From positions 1 to 20,997 of the forward strand of contig JASAOO010003083.1 of assembly GCA_030849075.1 (NCBI GenBank): a stretch of 20,997 nt of DNA. Reading direction: 5' to 3'. The notes under the pieces are model-generated. The model did no database searches, had not been told where the DNA came from, and was given only the letters and a program-made list of their open reading frames with translations. Positions 8,795 through 17,756 of this stretch are shown piece after piece. A program made the translations under genes and the position numbers. Numbering within the stretch: the first letter of the stretch is position 1; every line of letters begins with the position of its first letter. Source of the DNA: Zelonia costaricensis. Its lineage: Eukaryota > Euglenozoa > Kinetoplastea > Trypanosomatida > Trypanosomatidae.

Positions 8795-9957
8795 CACTTT
8801 CGATCGTGCAAGAGCGCTCTACACCGCACGAACGCCACGACCCTACACGTTTACTCTGAGTCACGGGATATCGCAATCCCTGCAAGAGGCCTCTCGTTGA
8901 CGAGCACCGGTACAGCGTGCAAGAAGCGGGTACGTCGTCCTCGACCCGCGCGGTGCTGTACAACGGATGGCGACAGCTCGCACGTGCAACGTCAGCTTCA
9001 GGACAGAAAAGAGCAGGAGCCGCGAAGGTGGTGGGCGCTATTGGAATCAGCGACGAGCGGAGGGACTGGGGATGCAGTAATGCCAACAAGAGCCGCTTCC
9101 CGACACGCTGGCGGAGGGTACACTGAAAACCAGCTACAACAAAAGAAGGTTAGGAGAGAGTGGGGGGGGAGGCAAAGAGAGCGCCAAGTGGAGCAGATAG
9201 GGAGGAAGAAAGAAGAGCCGCTTGGATTGGTGCAGCGGAGAGTGGGTGGAGTCTCGATAAGGAGGAGGGGGAGGGAAGGGGACTTGTCTACGGGGTGTGA
9301 TCCTAGAGGGGTTGTCTTGTAGCGACACGAGTTGGTTGCGTGTGGTGCGGTTGGTGAACCGTGAAATATGAGGATACTGCGAGCAAGACGGAGGGCGTGA
9401 GCCGAGAAAGCCAGAAGAGCTAGAGAACAAAGAGAAACAAAAAGGTGAAGCTGGACTGCAGCAGAAGCCAACGCGTACAAGACCGCAAGTCAAGTGCTGG
9501 TGCTCGTTGAAGGCTACCACTTCGCAATTCACGCCAGGAAATATATCTCATTCATGTGTGGGTTGAGGGGTTGTTGTTTCTTCGCTGACGGCGAGACGCC
9601 AAAAGCTCAAGTCATGCGCGAGATAGGCGTATCGGGTTTTTTTTGTTGTTCCTGTTGCGTTTTGCGCTTCACCTCCCTTCTATGCAAGCACTTTGTATTG
9701 GAAAGGAAAACGTGTGTGCGACACAGATCACAAGGCGCACCAGAATACGCGAAAAGAAAGAAAACGAGAGCGTGCATCACCCGCGCGTGGACGAATACGG
9801 CGTGGTGGGAGCTGGGGAGATGGCGCGTGGTGACAGACCACGGCTCGTGCGTTCCCGGGAGAGCGTCCACGCAATCCACAGTTCGATGATGCGGTGGGGC
9901 CGCGAGATGCCACGAGCTGTTCAGCAGAGACTCCGGGTGCTGCAGCGGCTCAGCCAC

Positions 9958-10791
9958 TCACTCAGCACTCTGGCGCTGCTTTCGCGCCCGACGCGTCGCT
10001 TGCTGCTCTGACGACGCCGCCTCCCGTCGGCGCTTGCCGTGCGCGCCGTCGTCCTCGCTTCTCGTCGCGTTTGTGACGTACTTGCTCTCGAGGTGGCTCA
10101 GCATGGACTCGTACGACGACTGCTGCCGCTGCCGGATGGCGAGTTGGAGGGCGCCCAGGTCAGAGCCGGCCGCAGACCCGCTATCGCCTCCGCCACCACC
10201 GGCCAGTTCCTTCAGTGCCTCTTCGGCCTCTTCGCGCTCGCGGCGCATGGCCTTCTCCAGCCTGAGAATACCCTTGGGTGTGCTGCTCGCCTCCCACGCT
10301 GGACTTGCACGCAGCTTGCCCTTCTCGATCAGCTTTGCCACAAGTCGATGGAGGCGCTGCACCTCTGTAGTGATGCCGTTGTCAAAGAGCAGGTACTGCC
10401 GCACCATCTTGCCGAAGTCGCCGTGGCACTTCTCGTAGCCCTTCACAACATCCGCCTTCTCCTCGGCAGAGCCGGCGTATGTCGCAAAGAAGTCGCGCAC
10501 CTGGTCGGCCAGCTCGGCGGAGCGCTGCTGGCGTGCCGAGGCGTCCGACACGTCGTGCGCCGCGCTCGCCGCGTCCGACACGAAGCCGGTGAGGTCGTAC
10601 ACGGCGCGCCGCTCCGGGTCGGCGAGCACCGCGTACGCGTTCGAGATGGCTTTGAACTCCTCCACGCCGTCAGGGTTGCGGTCGGGGTGGTACTGGAGGG
10701 CCAGCCGCCGGTACGCGCGGGTCACCTCCTCGGTGGAACTGTCCCTGGCGACGCCAAGTGTCGTGTACAGGTGGTACTTGGCAGCCCCCAT
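9958..10791 (-). CDS. DNAJC9: DNAJC9-type J-domain protein (histone/HSP70 co-chaperone)
   Basis: This 277-residue protein has an N-terminal J domain (residues 6-67), with the HPD tripeptide at 35-37 that activates Hsp70 ATPase. The remainder resembles human DNAJC9 (260 residues) in order and content. It has a DFFATYAGSAEEKADV-type segment after the J domain, a central helical region, and an LGALQLAIRQRQ segment followed by a LESKYV segment near the C-terminus. The last 30 residues are strongly basic (KRRRE, RRARKQR) and could be a nuclear signal. Human DNAJC9 binds histone H3-H4 and recruits HSP70, so a nuclear histone chaperone role is the best inference. The start is ATG 10791, next to the conserved J-domain start; an in-frame TTG at 10818 is not needed. 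Confidence 0.92.
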   Translation of the reverse strand: MGAAKYHLYTTLGVARDSSTEEVTRAYRRLALQYHPDRNPDGVEEFKAISNAYAVLADPERRAVYDLTGFVSDAASAAHDVSDASARQQRSAELADQVRDFFATYAGSAEEKADVVKGYEKCHGDFGKMVRQYLLFDNGITTEVQRLHRLVAKLIEKGKLRASPAWEASSTPKGILRLEKAMRREREEAEEALKELAGGGGGDSGSAAGSDLGALQLAIRQRQQSSYESMLSHLESKYVTNATRSEDDGAHGKRRREAASSEQQATRRARKQRQSAE

Positions 10792-10847
10792 CCTTCCAGA
10801 AACACCGTGAGCGTTCAAAGGTGAGATTGTTCTCTTTCGAATTGAAA

Positions 10848-10872
10848 CTAGAGGTGGCAGAGGGAGTGCGTA
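10848..10872 (-). promoter_or_regulatory. Candidate trans-splice acceptor for DNAJC9
   Basis: The minus strand has a C/T-rich tract ending in CTAG, with the AG at 10848-10849, about 56 bases before the ATG. Confidence 0.35.
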
Positions 10873-11257
10873 GTTGTGCTGATGTCGGAGTTGGCTGAGA
10901 CGTGCGTGAGTGTCTATGCAAATAGTCGTTCTTTATCGATATGCGGATGGTTCTATTAGGGGGAGGGGAAGGGGGTGACGTGCAGTGCCGTCAGCGTCAG
11001 CGCTCCGCTTTAGCGGCGCCGCAGAGCAAAGCAGCACGATGCCCATACGAGAAAAGGCTCAGGGGGTTCATTGACAGAGAGGAAAGTGCGGTGTTACGGC
11101 TCCCCCACGCTAGTGCTCCGCTTTCCGTCTCATGGCGCACCGCCGTGGAATGGGCTTCCTGTCGCACAGGGCACGAACATCGTCTTCAAACGCGCCACAC
11201 AGAGCCACACTCGGTGAGAGAACACCGCGCGTGCGGGCACGGGAAGCCGGGCGCGGA

Positions 11258-11314
11258 CACCTCAGACTTGCACGCACTTGCACTTCCGCACGAGATCGGC
11301 GGATGCGTAAGCCC
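11258..11314. repeat. Dispersed motif, copy 2
   Basis: The partner of the motif at 4541-4593, in the same orientation. It has the shared blocks CACCTC, TTGCACGCACT, CACTTCCGCA, ATCGGC and GTAAGCCC, with a two-base insertion and a short insertion relative to copy 1. Confidence 0.5.
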
Positions 11315-11474
11315 GACAACCTCCTCCCCACCCCTTTCTCAGTTCTCCCTTGAGCGCGAGTAGCGCCTTGCCATTCGCGACAGCTTTGCGATGCGCAAGT
11401 GAGAAGGGATGAGAAATCGGGCAGCAGCGGCGCTTTTGTTTGTTCTCTGCAAACCCCGTTGCCTTTGACGCGTC

Positions 11475-11490
11475 GGCCGGCCGGCCGGCC
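11475..11490. repeat. (GGCC)4 palindromic tandem
   Basis: Four perfect GGCC units. The block is self-complementary and could fold on itself in the 3' UTR of the COX VI-like gene. Confidence 0.9.
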
Positions 11491-11723
11491 AGCAACGATC
11501 TTGTTGACTGTTCTTGTTTTCTTTGGGGGGCGTTCTTCTTTGTCCTTGGCTTAATGACCGGCTGCGACGGCCCTCTGTAGCGTCATGCAGGGATGAGCAA
11601 ACAGCGTTCGACGACGAGAGAAGACGAGGGGAGGAGCCGATCGCACCCAGTGTTTTCTTTCCCGTCTTCTTCGGCACGAGCGAGCGTTGAGGCGAAGAGA
11701 GAGAGAGCGAGACCTGGAGATCC

Positions 11724-11737
11724 GGGGGGGGGGGGGG
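11724..11737. repeat. G14 homopolymer
   Basis: Fourteen consecutive G on the plus strand, C14 in the transcript. Its length is error-prone in sequencing. Confidence 0.85.
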
Positions 11738-12453
11738 CGTGGCGAGTGGTTGCAGGGGATAGCACCCCTCTCCGTGACAAGCGTCAGCGGCCGCGCAGGT
11801 CCTGCACTCAGGAAGCAGCACTCCAGTCACCACCCCCATTTGCCCACCACCACCCCCTCCAAGGAACGCAGTTCTCCCTCTCCACACCCTCGCTCCCCCC
11901 TCTTCTCACTCCATGTGCGAGAAGTCCGATCGGCTTCTGCTCCCTCGCGTGCAACCACCGCCACGTATGGCACGTCGTCCGGCAACCCCCGGAGACGGGG
12001 AAAGGACAAGGAGGCTGTGACGCCGTCCTCGCCGCTATGTACGCTAGCTACACTAATCAACCCACCCACCACCACGACACACACGGCACAGGCCGCCAAA
12101 GACGCCGCACGCAGCAGCCGGGAGCACACGCGGACCGTCAACGTGCCCGTTCGTCGTGCCGGCGACTCCCCTCCGTGAGGCGGGCGTTTCGTTTCGAGGC
12201 GCTGATGAGCGAGGCCCCACCCGCCGTGTTCGATGCACACGGGGGGGGGGGCCGCTCACCTACCCTAAGCGCGACAGTTGGCAGGCTGACACACACTCAC
12301 ACACACGTAAGAAGAGTCCGCGGGGGGGAGCATCACGAGCGGGGGGTGGAGACGCTGCGAAAACAGCAGCGCGTGCACCCTCAACGCCGCCACCCTTACC
12401 CCCACAGGCCCGCTCATCCCCACGTTCTCCCCCTCACGTCCCCTGCGTGTCGC

Positions 12454-12939
12454 TTACTTGGCCGCCTTGACCGCCTCGAGGAGCTTCTTCGCATCCGCCG
12501 CGGACCAGCCGGCGTTCTTCGCCTCAGCCTGCACGTATGCCTCGAGCTTGTCGGCGCCGTTCTTCTGCGCGTACGCCTTCGCCTGCGCGATGTTCGCCTC
12601 GCGGGCGACGGCGTCCGCGTGCTCCGGGCCCTCGCCGCAGTACTCGCCCAGCTCGCGCGTCGTGTAGCGCGTCAGCTGCACGCGGGCCACCTGGCGCTCG
12701 AGGACGCTCTTCTGGTCCGCCGGCAGCGTCTTGGCGTACGCCTCGATGTCGGACTTCCAGTTGGCGCCGAAGTTGTGCTCGATGTTGCACGCCTTGAGCG
12801 GTGCGTGGTTGCGGAACTGCACCTCGCCCGTCAGCAGCTTGTGCAGGGCGGACATCTTGAGATCACCCTGCGAGACCGACCCGGCCGCCGCGACGCCGGC
12901 CGCCGGGGCCGCCAGACGAACAAAGGAGGAGCGCATCAT
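12454..12939 (-). CDS. Small mitochondrial protein, tentatively trypanosomatid cytochrome c oxidase subunit VI
   Basis: This 161-residue protein starts MMRSSFVRLAAPAAG, an Arg-containing, acid-free leader like a mitochondrial presequence. The body is hydrophilic and helical, with ALHKLLTGEVQF, CNIEHNFGANWK, QVARVQLTRYTTRELGEYCGEG and a Lys/Ala-rich C-terminus ending VKAAK. There is no membrane segment. From memory it resembles the kinetoplastid nuclear-encoded cytochrome c oxidase subunit called COX VI, which has no clear counterpart outside the group. I could not check this, so the product is tentative while the gene itself is well supported by composition and by neighbours. The doubled ATG at 12934-12939 gives the start. 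The in-frame region further upstream has no presequence character and reads as UTR. Confidence 0.72.
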   Translation of the reverse strand: MMRSSFVRLAAPAAGVAAAGSVSQGDLKMSALHKLLTGEVQFRNHAPLKACNIEHNFGANWKSDIEAYAKTLPADQKSVLERQVARVQLTRYTTRELGEYCGEGPEHADAVAREANIAQAKAYAQKNGADKLEAYVQAEAKNAGWSAADAKKLLEAVKAAK

Positions 12940-13904
12940 GACTGAAGTGAGACGGGGAGCACTAACGCGAGAGCCGGGAAACGACAAGGGCGACACAGTT
13001 AAGACGTGAAATGTGAAAAACGCGCGCGCACAGGGATCGAGCCGAGGTACGGTAAGCTGCGGAGGGGTATGCAGGAGGCCGCAGCAGTTGGCGTAGATGG
13101 TGCGTTGCGGGCGAGTCGCAGGGGCAAAAGCAGCAGCGCAGAAGTGTAGCAAGGATTCGACCGGAGGGAGAAACGTAAGAGCGATGGCAATCACATAAAA
13201 CCATGAATAGCATGGGAAGCAGTACCGCAGACAGCTCAGCGCTCTTGTCCTGCGGCAGCAGCAGCTGCATCGCGCGCCTAGCGACGTGTCATTGCTGGTG
13301 CTACCCGATTCCCTCGCCCGCACTAGCGGTCCCGGCGCTCGGCGCTTTGTCTAGTCCACCAACGACCGGGTCTTGTCTTCGCGCAACAAGGGCGTCTCTG
13401 CGCGACTGTCGCCGCACCTCCTCTTCTTTTTTCTTCGTGGTGATGGGAGACTTCATAAGTGTGTGGCTGTGTGTGTGTGTGATTGGTTTCTTACGCTGCG
13501 GTGGCGAGGCAATGTGCGAGGCCGCCACCAAGTTCTCTTCTTTTATCCTGTGAGTGCGACAACGCAACAGGGGATTGGGGAAAAAAAAAAGCGAAGCACT
13601 CCAACCACTGCACCACCACCCGCCGGCCACCCGTCGCCACACGACAGGCAAAGAGCGACAGCAGGGGAAAGCGGCGGGATGCGCGACACCGGCGCGAGAC
13701 GCGTGGCGCAGATGCCCGTTAAGCGGTCAACTCGCACTCTCCGCCCGTCATCCAACCTCCTCCCTACATTCAGCGCATAAACGCATGAGGGAGGAGAACG
13801 AGAAGAAGAGTCGCGAAGCGTGTGTTGGTGTTTGCGCCTCTTCTCTGTCGCGCAGTCCACGTCCTCCCGGCCCGCCCCACCCACTCCTCCCCGCTGCTGT
13901 CTGC
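12940..13904. other. Spacer between the COX VI-like gene and MIP
   Basis: No gene is seen. The MIP 3' UTR side has an A10 run near 13580 and a short TG repeat at about 13460-13481. Open frames are short or low in complexity. Confidence 0.55.
12962..12992 (-). promoter_or_regulatory. Candidate trans-splice acceptor for the COX VI-like gene
   Basis: The minus-strand C/T-rich tract ends at AG 12962-12963, about 23 bases before the ATG. A second AG at 12941-12942 is closer to the start and is an alternative. Confidence 0.3.
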
Positions 13905-15968
13905 CTACGCCCAAATGTCAATATCTGTGAGGTTGTCGCCGAGGTACTTCTCGATGGTCTCGCGCGGATCGCAGGCGGCGCCGTAGCGCATCACCTTCTC
14001 CACAAGTTCGCGGCCAGCGGCGCGGTTGAGCGGGTCGCGCTCAAACTTCTTCGTCCAGATGCGCCGCGCGACGCTGAGGCTGTAGAGATAGCCGTAGTAG
14101 CCCGCGGGGTAGCCGGAGAGGTGCTCGAAGGACAGGGTGCCCAACACGCCGGACTCGGTTGGCTCGGCGACGGAGAGCGGCTTGGCGACCTGGATTAGGG
14201 CCCGCGCCATGTTGAAGCTGCCGCGGCCGTAGTCGCCGAGGTCGCCCAGAGTCCGCTTCCCGACGTGGCCCTGGTCGCCGTGCGGGAAGTACACCGTCAG
14301 CGGCTGCGGCCCGTGCAGCGCCTGGTCCACGGCCGACAGCACGACCTGGTCCAGCATGTCGAGGTGCTTGAACATGTTCGCCGCGTCGTTGCGCTTCTGC
14401 ACAATGTCGAAGGAGATGGGCTCGCCTGTGTTGATGCGGTGGGCCCACAGCTTCAGGAAGTCGTGCGAGGTGAGGAACTGCTCGAAAAGCTGCGAAAAGG
14501 TCTCGACGTAGTCGATGCTGGAGCGGGTGCCAGCGAGGTTCTGCACTTGCGTCTGCCCAAAGATGGTGTGCATCGCGTGCCCGAACTCGTGGAACACCGT
14601 CGTCACCTCATTCGGCTGCATGAGGGTGGACTCGTCGTCGTAGGTGCCGTCCGGGCGGCGCTGCGCCGGCTTCTGCGCCCCGACGTTGGCTGTCAACACC
14701 ACCACCGGGTACTGCCGCTTCGGCAGCTGCAGGCCCACCGTGGCGAGTGCCTCCTGATGCGGCACGCAGCCGAGCTGCAGGGTCAGGTGACCTGCCTGGC
14801 AGTACTTCATCTCGTTCATGTACATGTCGAGCACAATCACGCCGAGGAACTTCTTGTCCTCATCGTAGACGTGGAACTTCTTGGCGCTGTTGTTGAAGAC
14901 CTCCTCGGGGTTGAAGGAGACCTCCTCCAGCTTCACGCCGAACACCTCTGCGCAGAGGCACTGGATGCCGCGCACGCAGTTGGCGACGGAGAAGTACTCC
15001 AGGGCCCGCTCCGGCTCCGCGTCCCGCCGCAGCGAGACCGACACACGCGCGCGGTACTCGTCCGTGATGTTGACCCGGTTGCGCACCTCGCCCACGTGCT
15101 TGCGAATAAGATCCATCTCCTTCTCCGCCTGCGGGCGGTACTTGCTCGCGATGCTGCACAGGAACAGCCACACGTTCTGCTGGCTTTCCAGCATCGTGCC
15201 GCGCAGCTGCTGCTCGGCGTAGCTCTCGAAGCCGAGCATCTGCGCCAGCTCGTAGCGGCACTGGAGGAGGTACCGGAGGGTGCCGAAGGGGTTGGCCGAG
15301 CCCTGCTCCGTCAAGAAACGCATCGCCAGCTCCTCCTTCTCGATGTTCATCTCCGTCACCTTGGCGCGCTGCGCGTCCGGCAGGTGGATGCCGTTGTTCT
15401 CCATGTCGCGCTTCAGCTGCACGACGTTCTTGATGGACTCCTCCGTCAGACCCTTGCGCCCCTCTGGGCTGTCGAGCTCCTTGATGACGTCGTAGAGGTC
15501 GCGACGCGAGTTGACCTCGCACATGTACTCGTAGCCCTTCTGGAAGGCCATCGAGGCGCCGCGCTTGTAGTTCTCGTCCGGGTGGATCTGCCGCACGAAC
15601 TCGCACGGGTCTAGCAGGAGGCACAACACGTTGCTGGTGGAGTCGATGAGGTCGTGCTTTGCCTGCGGCGTCTTGGCCTGCGGAATCGCCTTGAGCAGGC
15701 GGTCGCACACATCCACGGTCGCATCCACCGTGCCGAGCAGGTTCTCCGGGCTGGAGAGAAAGTTAAGATTAGGGATCTCCGGCACCGCCCCGTACGCTGG
15801 CGGCTCGCTGTTCGTGCTCGTCGACGGCGCAGCCGCCGAAGCGCTCGCTGCCGTCGAGGCGCAGCGAGCCTGCCCCAGTCCCCACGCACCAGGAGCGGTG
15901 CCCCTCAGGCTGGCGCGGCCGACAGCGCGCGGCGCGGGTGCCGCGCACGAGACGAGTCGGCGAAGCAT
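13905..15968 (-). CDS. MIP: Mitochondrial intermediate peptidase-like metallopeptidase, family M3
   Basis: This 687-residue zinc peptidase of clan MA(E), family M3, is similar in length to human and yeast MIP (about 710-770). MIP removes an octapeptide from some imported precursors after the main processing peptidase, in the mitochondrial matrix. The zinc site is HEFGH at residues 460-464 (14577-14591), with E461 the general base and E489 in DYVET the likely third ligand. A downstream HLSGYPAGYYGYL block at 616-628 supplies the His/Tyr residues that stabilise the transition state in M3 enzymes. Residues 1-40 are Arg/Ala/Ser-rich with no acidic residue, as for a presequence. The start is ATG 15968; the open frame upstream is pyrimidine-tract sequence. 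All catalytic residues appear intact. Another M3 member (e.g. oligopeptidase) is possible but the presequence favours MIP. Confidence 0.9.
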   Translation of the reverse strand: MLRRLVSCAAPAPRAVGRASLRGTAPGAWGLGQARCASTAASASAAAPSTSTNSEPPAYGAVPEIPNLNFLSSPENLLGTVDATVDVCDRLLKAIPQAKTPQAKHDLIDSTSNVLCLLLDPCEFVRQIHPDENYKRGASMAFQKGYEYMCEVNSRRDLYDVIKELDSPEGRKGLTEESIKNVVQLKRDMENNGIHLPDAQRAKVTEMNIEKEELAMRFLTEQGSANPFGTLRYLLQCRYELAQMLGFESYAEQQLRGTMLESQQNVWLFLCSIASKYRPQAEKEMDLIRKHVGEVRNRVNITDEYRARVSVSLRRDAEPERALEYFSVANCVRGIQCLCAEVFGVKLEEVSFNPEEVFNNSAKKFHVYDEDKKFLGVIVLDMYMNEMKYCQAGHLTLQLGCVPHQEALATVGLQLPKRQYPVVVLTANVGAQKPAQRRPDGTYDDESTLMQPNEVTTVFHEFGHAMHTIFGQTQVQNLAGTRSSIDYVETFSQLFEQFLTSHDFLKLWAHRINTGEPISFDIVQKRNDAANMFKHLDMLDQVVLSAVDQALHGPQPLTVYFPHGDQGHVGKRTLGDLGDYGRGSFNMARALIQVAKPLSVAEPTESGVLGTLSFEHLSGYPAGYYGYLYSLSVARRIWTKKFERDPLNRAAGRELVEKVMRYGAACDPRETIEKYLGDNLTDIDIWA

Positions 15969-16135
15969 GTTGCCGACCGTGTGAGGTCGAGGCAACGGCG
16001 AGCGAGGTGAGGGGGAGTGGGAGGGGGGACGGAGGAGAAGGGGGGGAGGGGGCCAGCGGCAGAAGCAGTGAAGGGCGGAAGCTCCTGGAAGACGAGAAAG
16101 AGCGGCGGACGAGGGGGGAGGGGAAGGGGTGTTGT

Positions 16136-16136
16136 N
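16136..16136. other. Ambiguous base (N)
   Basis: A single unresolved base in the G/A-rich plus-strand stretch upstream of MIP. It lies outside any called gene and marks draft sequence. Confidence 0.95.
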
Positions 16137-16761
16137 TGGGACAGGGTGCGGAGGCGGGGATGGGCAGAGAGGGTGTCCGCAACAGGGGGGAGGGGGGTGA
16201 AGGGCGAGAGTGGAACAGTGGGATCGGGAGAGAGAGGCGGCGGGAAACAACGCAAAAATGTGCTGTGACATCAAAGCGGCAAGCGCAAGACTGTACCGTG
16301 GAAGTGGTAGTGGGCAAGGTGCGCGCGGCCGCACACACGCACGCGATGCAAGTGGTGTCTCGATGACGTGAAGTCACCGCTGCGTGGAGAGCTGCGTCGG
16401 TGCGGGCAGAGACACCTCTGTGCTCCTTGGGTATTGACCACAGTACTAAAGGTTTCATGTGCGTAGATAGTGTGAGAGAAAGAGAGGGAGGGTGAGATGA
16501 AATGAAGAGAAAAGGGAGGAGGGAAGGCAACCTAATGCGACACAGCTGTCGCGTGCTTCAAGTCAACTTCCGCGCGCCACTAAACCGCACGCCACGAGGT
16601 GGAGGGGAGAAGGAAGGAGAGGCACCCCCCTGCTGGTAACACGCACGAGCACACGCACAGGGACGAGCACGGCTTTCACCGCATGACAGCTTCGGGAAGA
16701 AACGTGGGCATGCCACTTCCTATGCCACGCCCAGCATACGCGAACGGCTGCCCCGCCCCCT

Positions 16762-16776
16762 CCCCCCCCCCCCCCC
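16762..16776. repeat. C15 homopolymer
   Basis: Fifteen consecutive C on the plus strand, G15 in the transcript, in the 3' UTR of the RMDN-like gene. Confidence 0.85.
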
Positions 16777-16892
16777 GAGAGCACATCGTCCATCTCCGCT
16801 CACTGAAGCCGTGGTACACGCGACGAGAGCTTGCAGAGCCCGGCACAGTGTCGCGCGCGCACCCACGTACGGCACACGCACCTGCTTTCCTG

Positions 16893-17756
16893 TTAGCCAA
16901 AGGGCACGTTCCATTTGGGCTTGGCAAAGGAGGTCGAGAGCTGCGTGTGGGCGACGCCTTGCCACTTCTCGTCCTTCAGCTCCTGTGGCGGCATCTCGTC
17001 CCGCACCTTGATGTACCAGCGCCGCGCGTTGGCGAGGTCGCCCTTCTGGAAGTACGCCTGCGCCAGCCGGCACGCGTACTCGAGGTTCTTGGGGTCGTTC
17101 TCGCACGCCTTGCGGTGGAAATCGATGCTCAGCTCACGCAGCCTGCGCGTCGGCGGCAGGCCGTAGTACCACGCGTACAGCCGCGACGGGTCGTACCAGC
17201 GGAACGAGCAACGCGCGCACAGCGCCCCCAGCGTGTTCGGGATCTCGGCATCAGTGGGTAGCAGCTCCATCCCCTTTGCGCCTTTCCGCATGATCGCCTG
17301 GTAGTTCTCCACAAGACCGAGGCCAGTGAGGCTCTTCATGTAGTACAGCGCCTCCGACTCCCGCGCCGCGCACATGACGTAGGTGCGGTAGCACGGGCCG
17401 TAGTCCGCGTTCTCGTTGATGCACTTGCGGCTCACATCGACGCCGCGCTGGAGGAGGTCGAGGCGATCGCACCAGTGCTCCCGCGACACCTTGTTCTTGG
17501 TCTTGTCATACAAGAAGGTTGTCTCGGCCAGCAGCGCCATCACTTCTGGGCTGTCCGGCTTCTCTGCAAAGAGACGCTCGGCGTAGTCGAAGGCGCTCTC
17601 GCCCAGCGCAAAGTCCAGCAGCTCGTTGCGGAAGTTTGTGTACTGCGTGTACTCGGAGGTGTTCTCCGCCAACACCTCCGCCGCGGCGGCCGCCTCTGCC
17701 GGCGCCCCGGCAACTGCCGGGCTTGTCGGTGCCGGCTTGCTACTAGAGCCGCCCAT
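16893..17756 (-). CDS. RMDN/TPR-like protein with N-myristoylation signal
   Basis: This 287-residue protein begins MGGSSSKP, with Gly2, Ser6 and Lys7 in the pattern recognised by N-myristoyltransferase, so membrane attachment is expected. After an Ala/Pro-rich linker (8-30) the protein is helical. Residues 74-140 and 150-185 hold repeats with aromatic and Cys residues, including a GMELLPTDAEIPNTLGALC stretch (162-180). Residues 204-256 look like a TPR pair (FHRKACENDPKN, AYFQKGDLANARRWYIK). The pattern of a DP/LP-containing helix, LG-x-x-C, then a wide gap and a TPR resembles the RMDN (regulator of microtubule dynamics, FAM82) family. The match is from memory and partial. It has no catalytic motif and no membrane segment, so an adaptor role is plausible. 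The ATG at 17756 is fixed by the Gly2 motif. Confidence 0.8.
   Translation of the reverse strand: MGGSSSKPAPTSPAVAGAPAEAAAAAEVLAENTSEYTQYTNFRNELLDFALGESAFDYAERLFAEKPDSPEVMALLAETTFLYDKTKNKVSREHWCDRLDLLQRGVDVSRKCINENADYGPCYRTYVMCAARESEALYYMKSLTGLGLVENYQAIMRKGAKGMELLPTDAEIPNTLGALCARCSFRWYDPSRLYAWYYGLPPTRRLRELSIDFHRKACENDPKNLEYACRLAQAYFQKGDLANARRWYIKVRDEMPPQELKDEKWQGVAHTQLSTSFAKPKWNVPFG

Larger units (their letters stand above)
7368..9957. other. Long spacer between the transporter and DNAJC9 genes
   Basis: This is the largest gap (2.6 kb). It should hold the DNAJC9 3' UTR and the transporter 5' UTR. The minus strand is strongly pyrimidine-biased over long stretches (plus strand A/G-rich, e.g. 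8220-8260, 8390-8450, 8695-8755, 9160-9290). Open frames here translate to Ser/Cys/Leu/Pro-rich low-complexity peptides on one strand and Lys/Arg-rich ones on the other, without a recognisable domain, so I call no gene. Confidence 0.55.
10792..12453. other. Spacer between DNAJC9 and the COX VI-like gene
   Basis: No supported gene. It contains the second copy of the dispersed motif (11258-11314), a GGCC tandem (11475-11490), a G14 run (11724-11737), a G-rich run near 12241-12250 and several pyrimidine-rich minus-strand stretches. Open frames on both strands are compositionally like UTR. Confidence 0.55.
15969..16892. other. Spacer between MIP and the RMDN-like gene
   Basis: On the minus strand, the roughly 200 bases before the MIP ATG are almost wholly C/T. 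The last 100 or so bases contain no AG, so the splice acceptor should lie further upstream, the nearest being in the complement of about 16083-16090. There is an ambiguous base (N) at 16136, and a C15 run on the plus strand at 16762-16776. No gene is seen. Confidence 0.6.

Noticed and set aside
8998..9480. Minus-strand 160-codon frame with a signal-peptide-like start
   Set aside because: The sequence after the start is Pro/Ser/Thr-rich and of UTR composition; there is no recognisable domain.
11593..12945. 450-codon plus-strand open frame spanning spacer and the COX VI-like gene
   Set aside because: It runs through microsatellite-rich spacer and then antisense to the COX VI-like gene; it is low in complexity and has no domain.
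14265..15614. 449-codon plus-strand open frame opposite MIP
   Set aside because: An antisense shadow of an enzyme with intact catalytic motifs.
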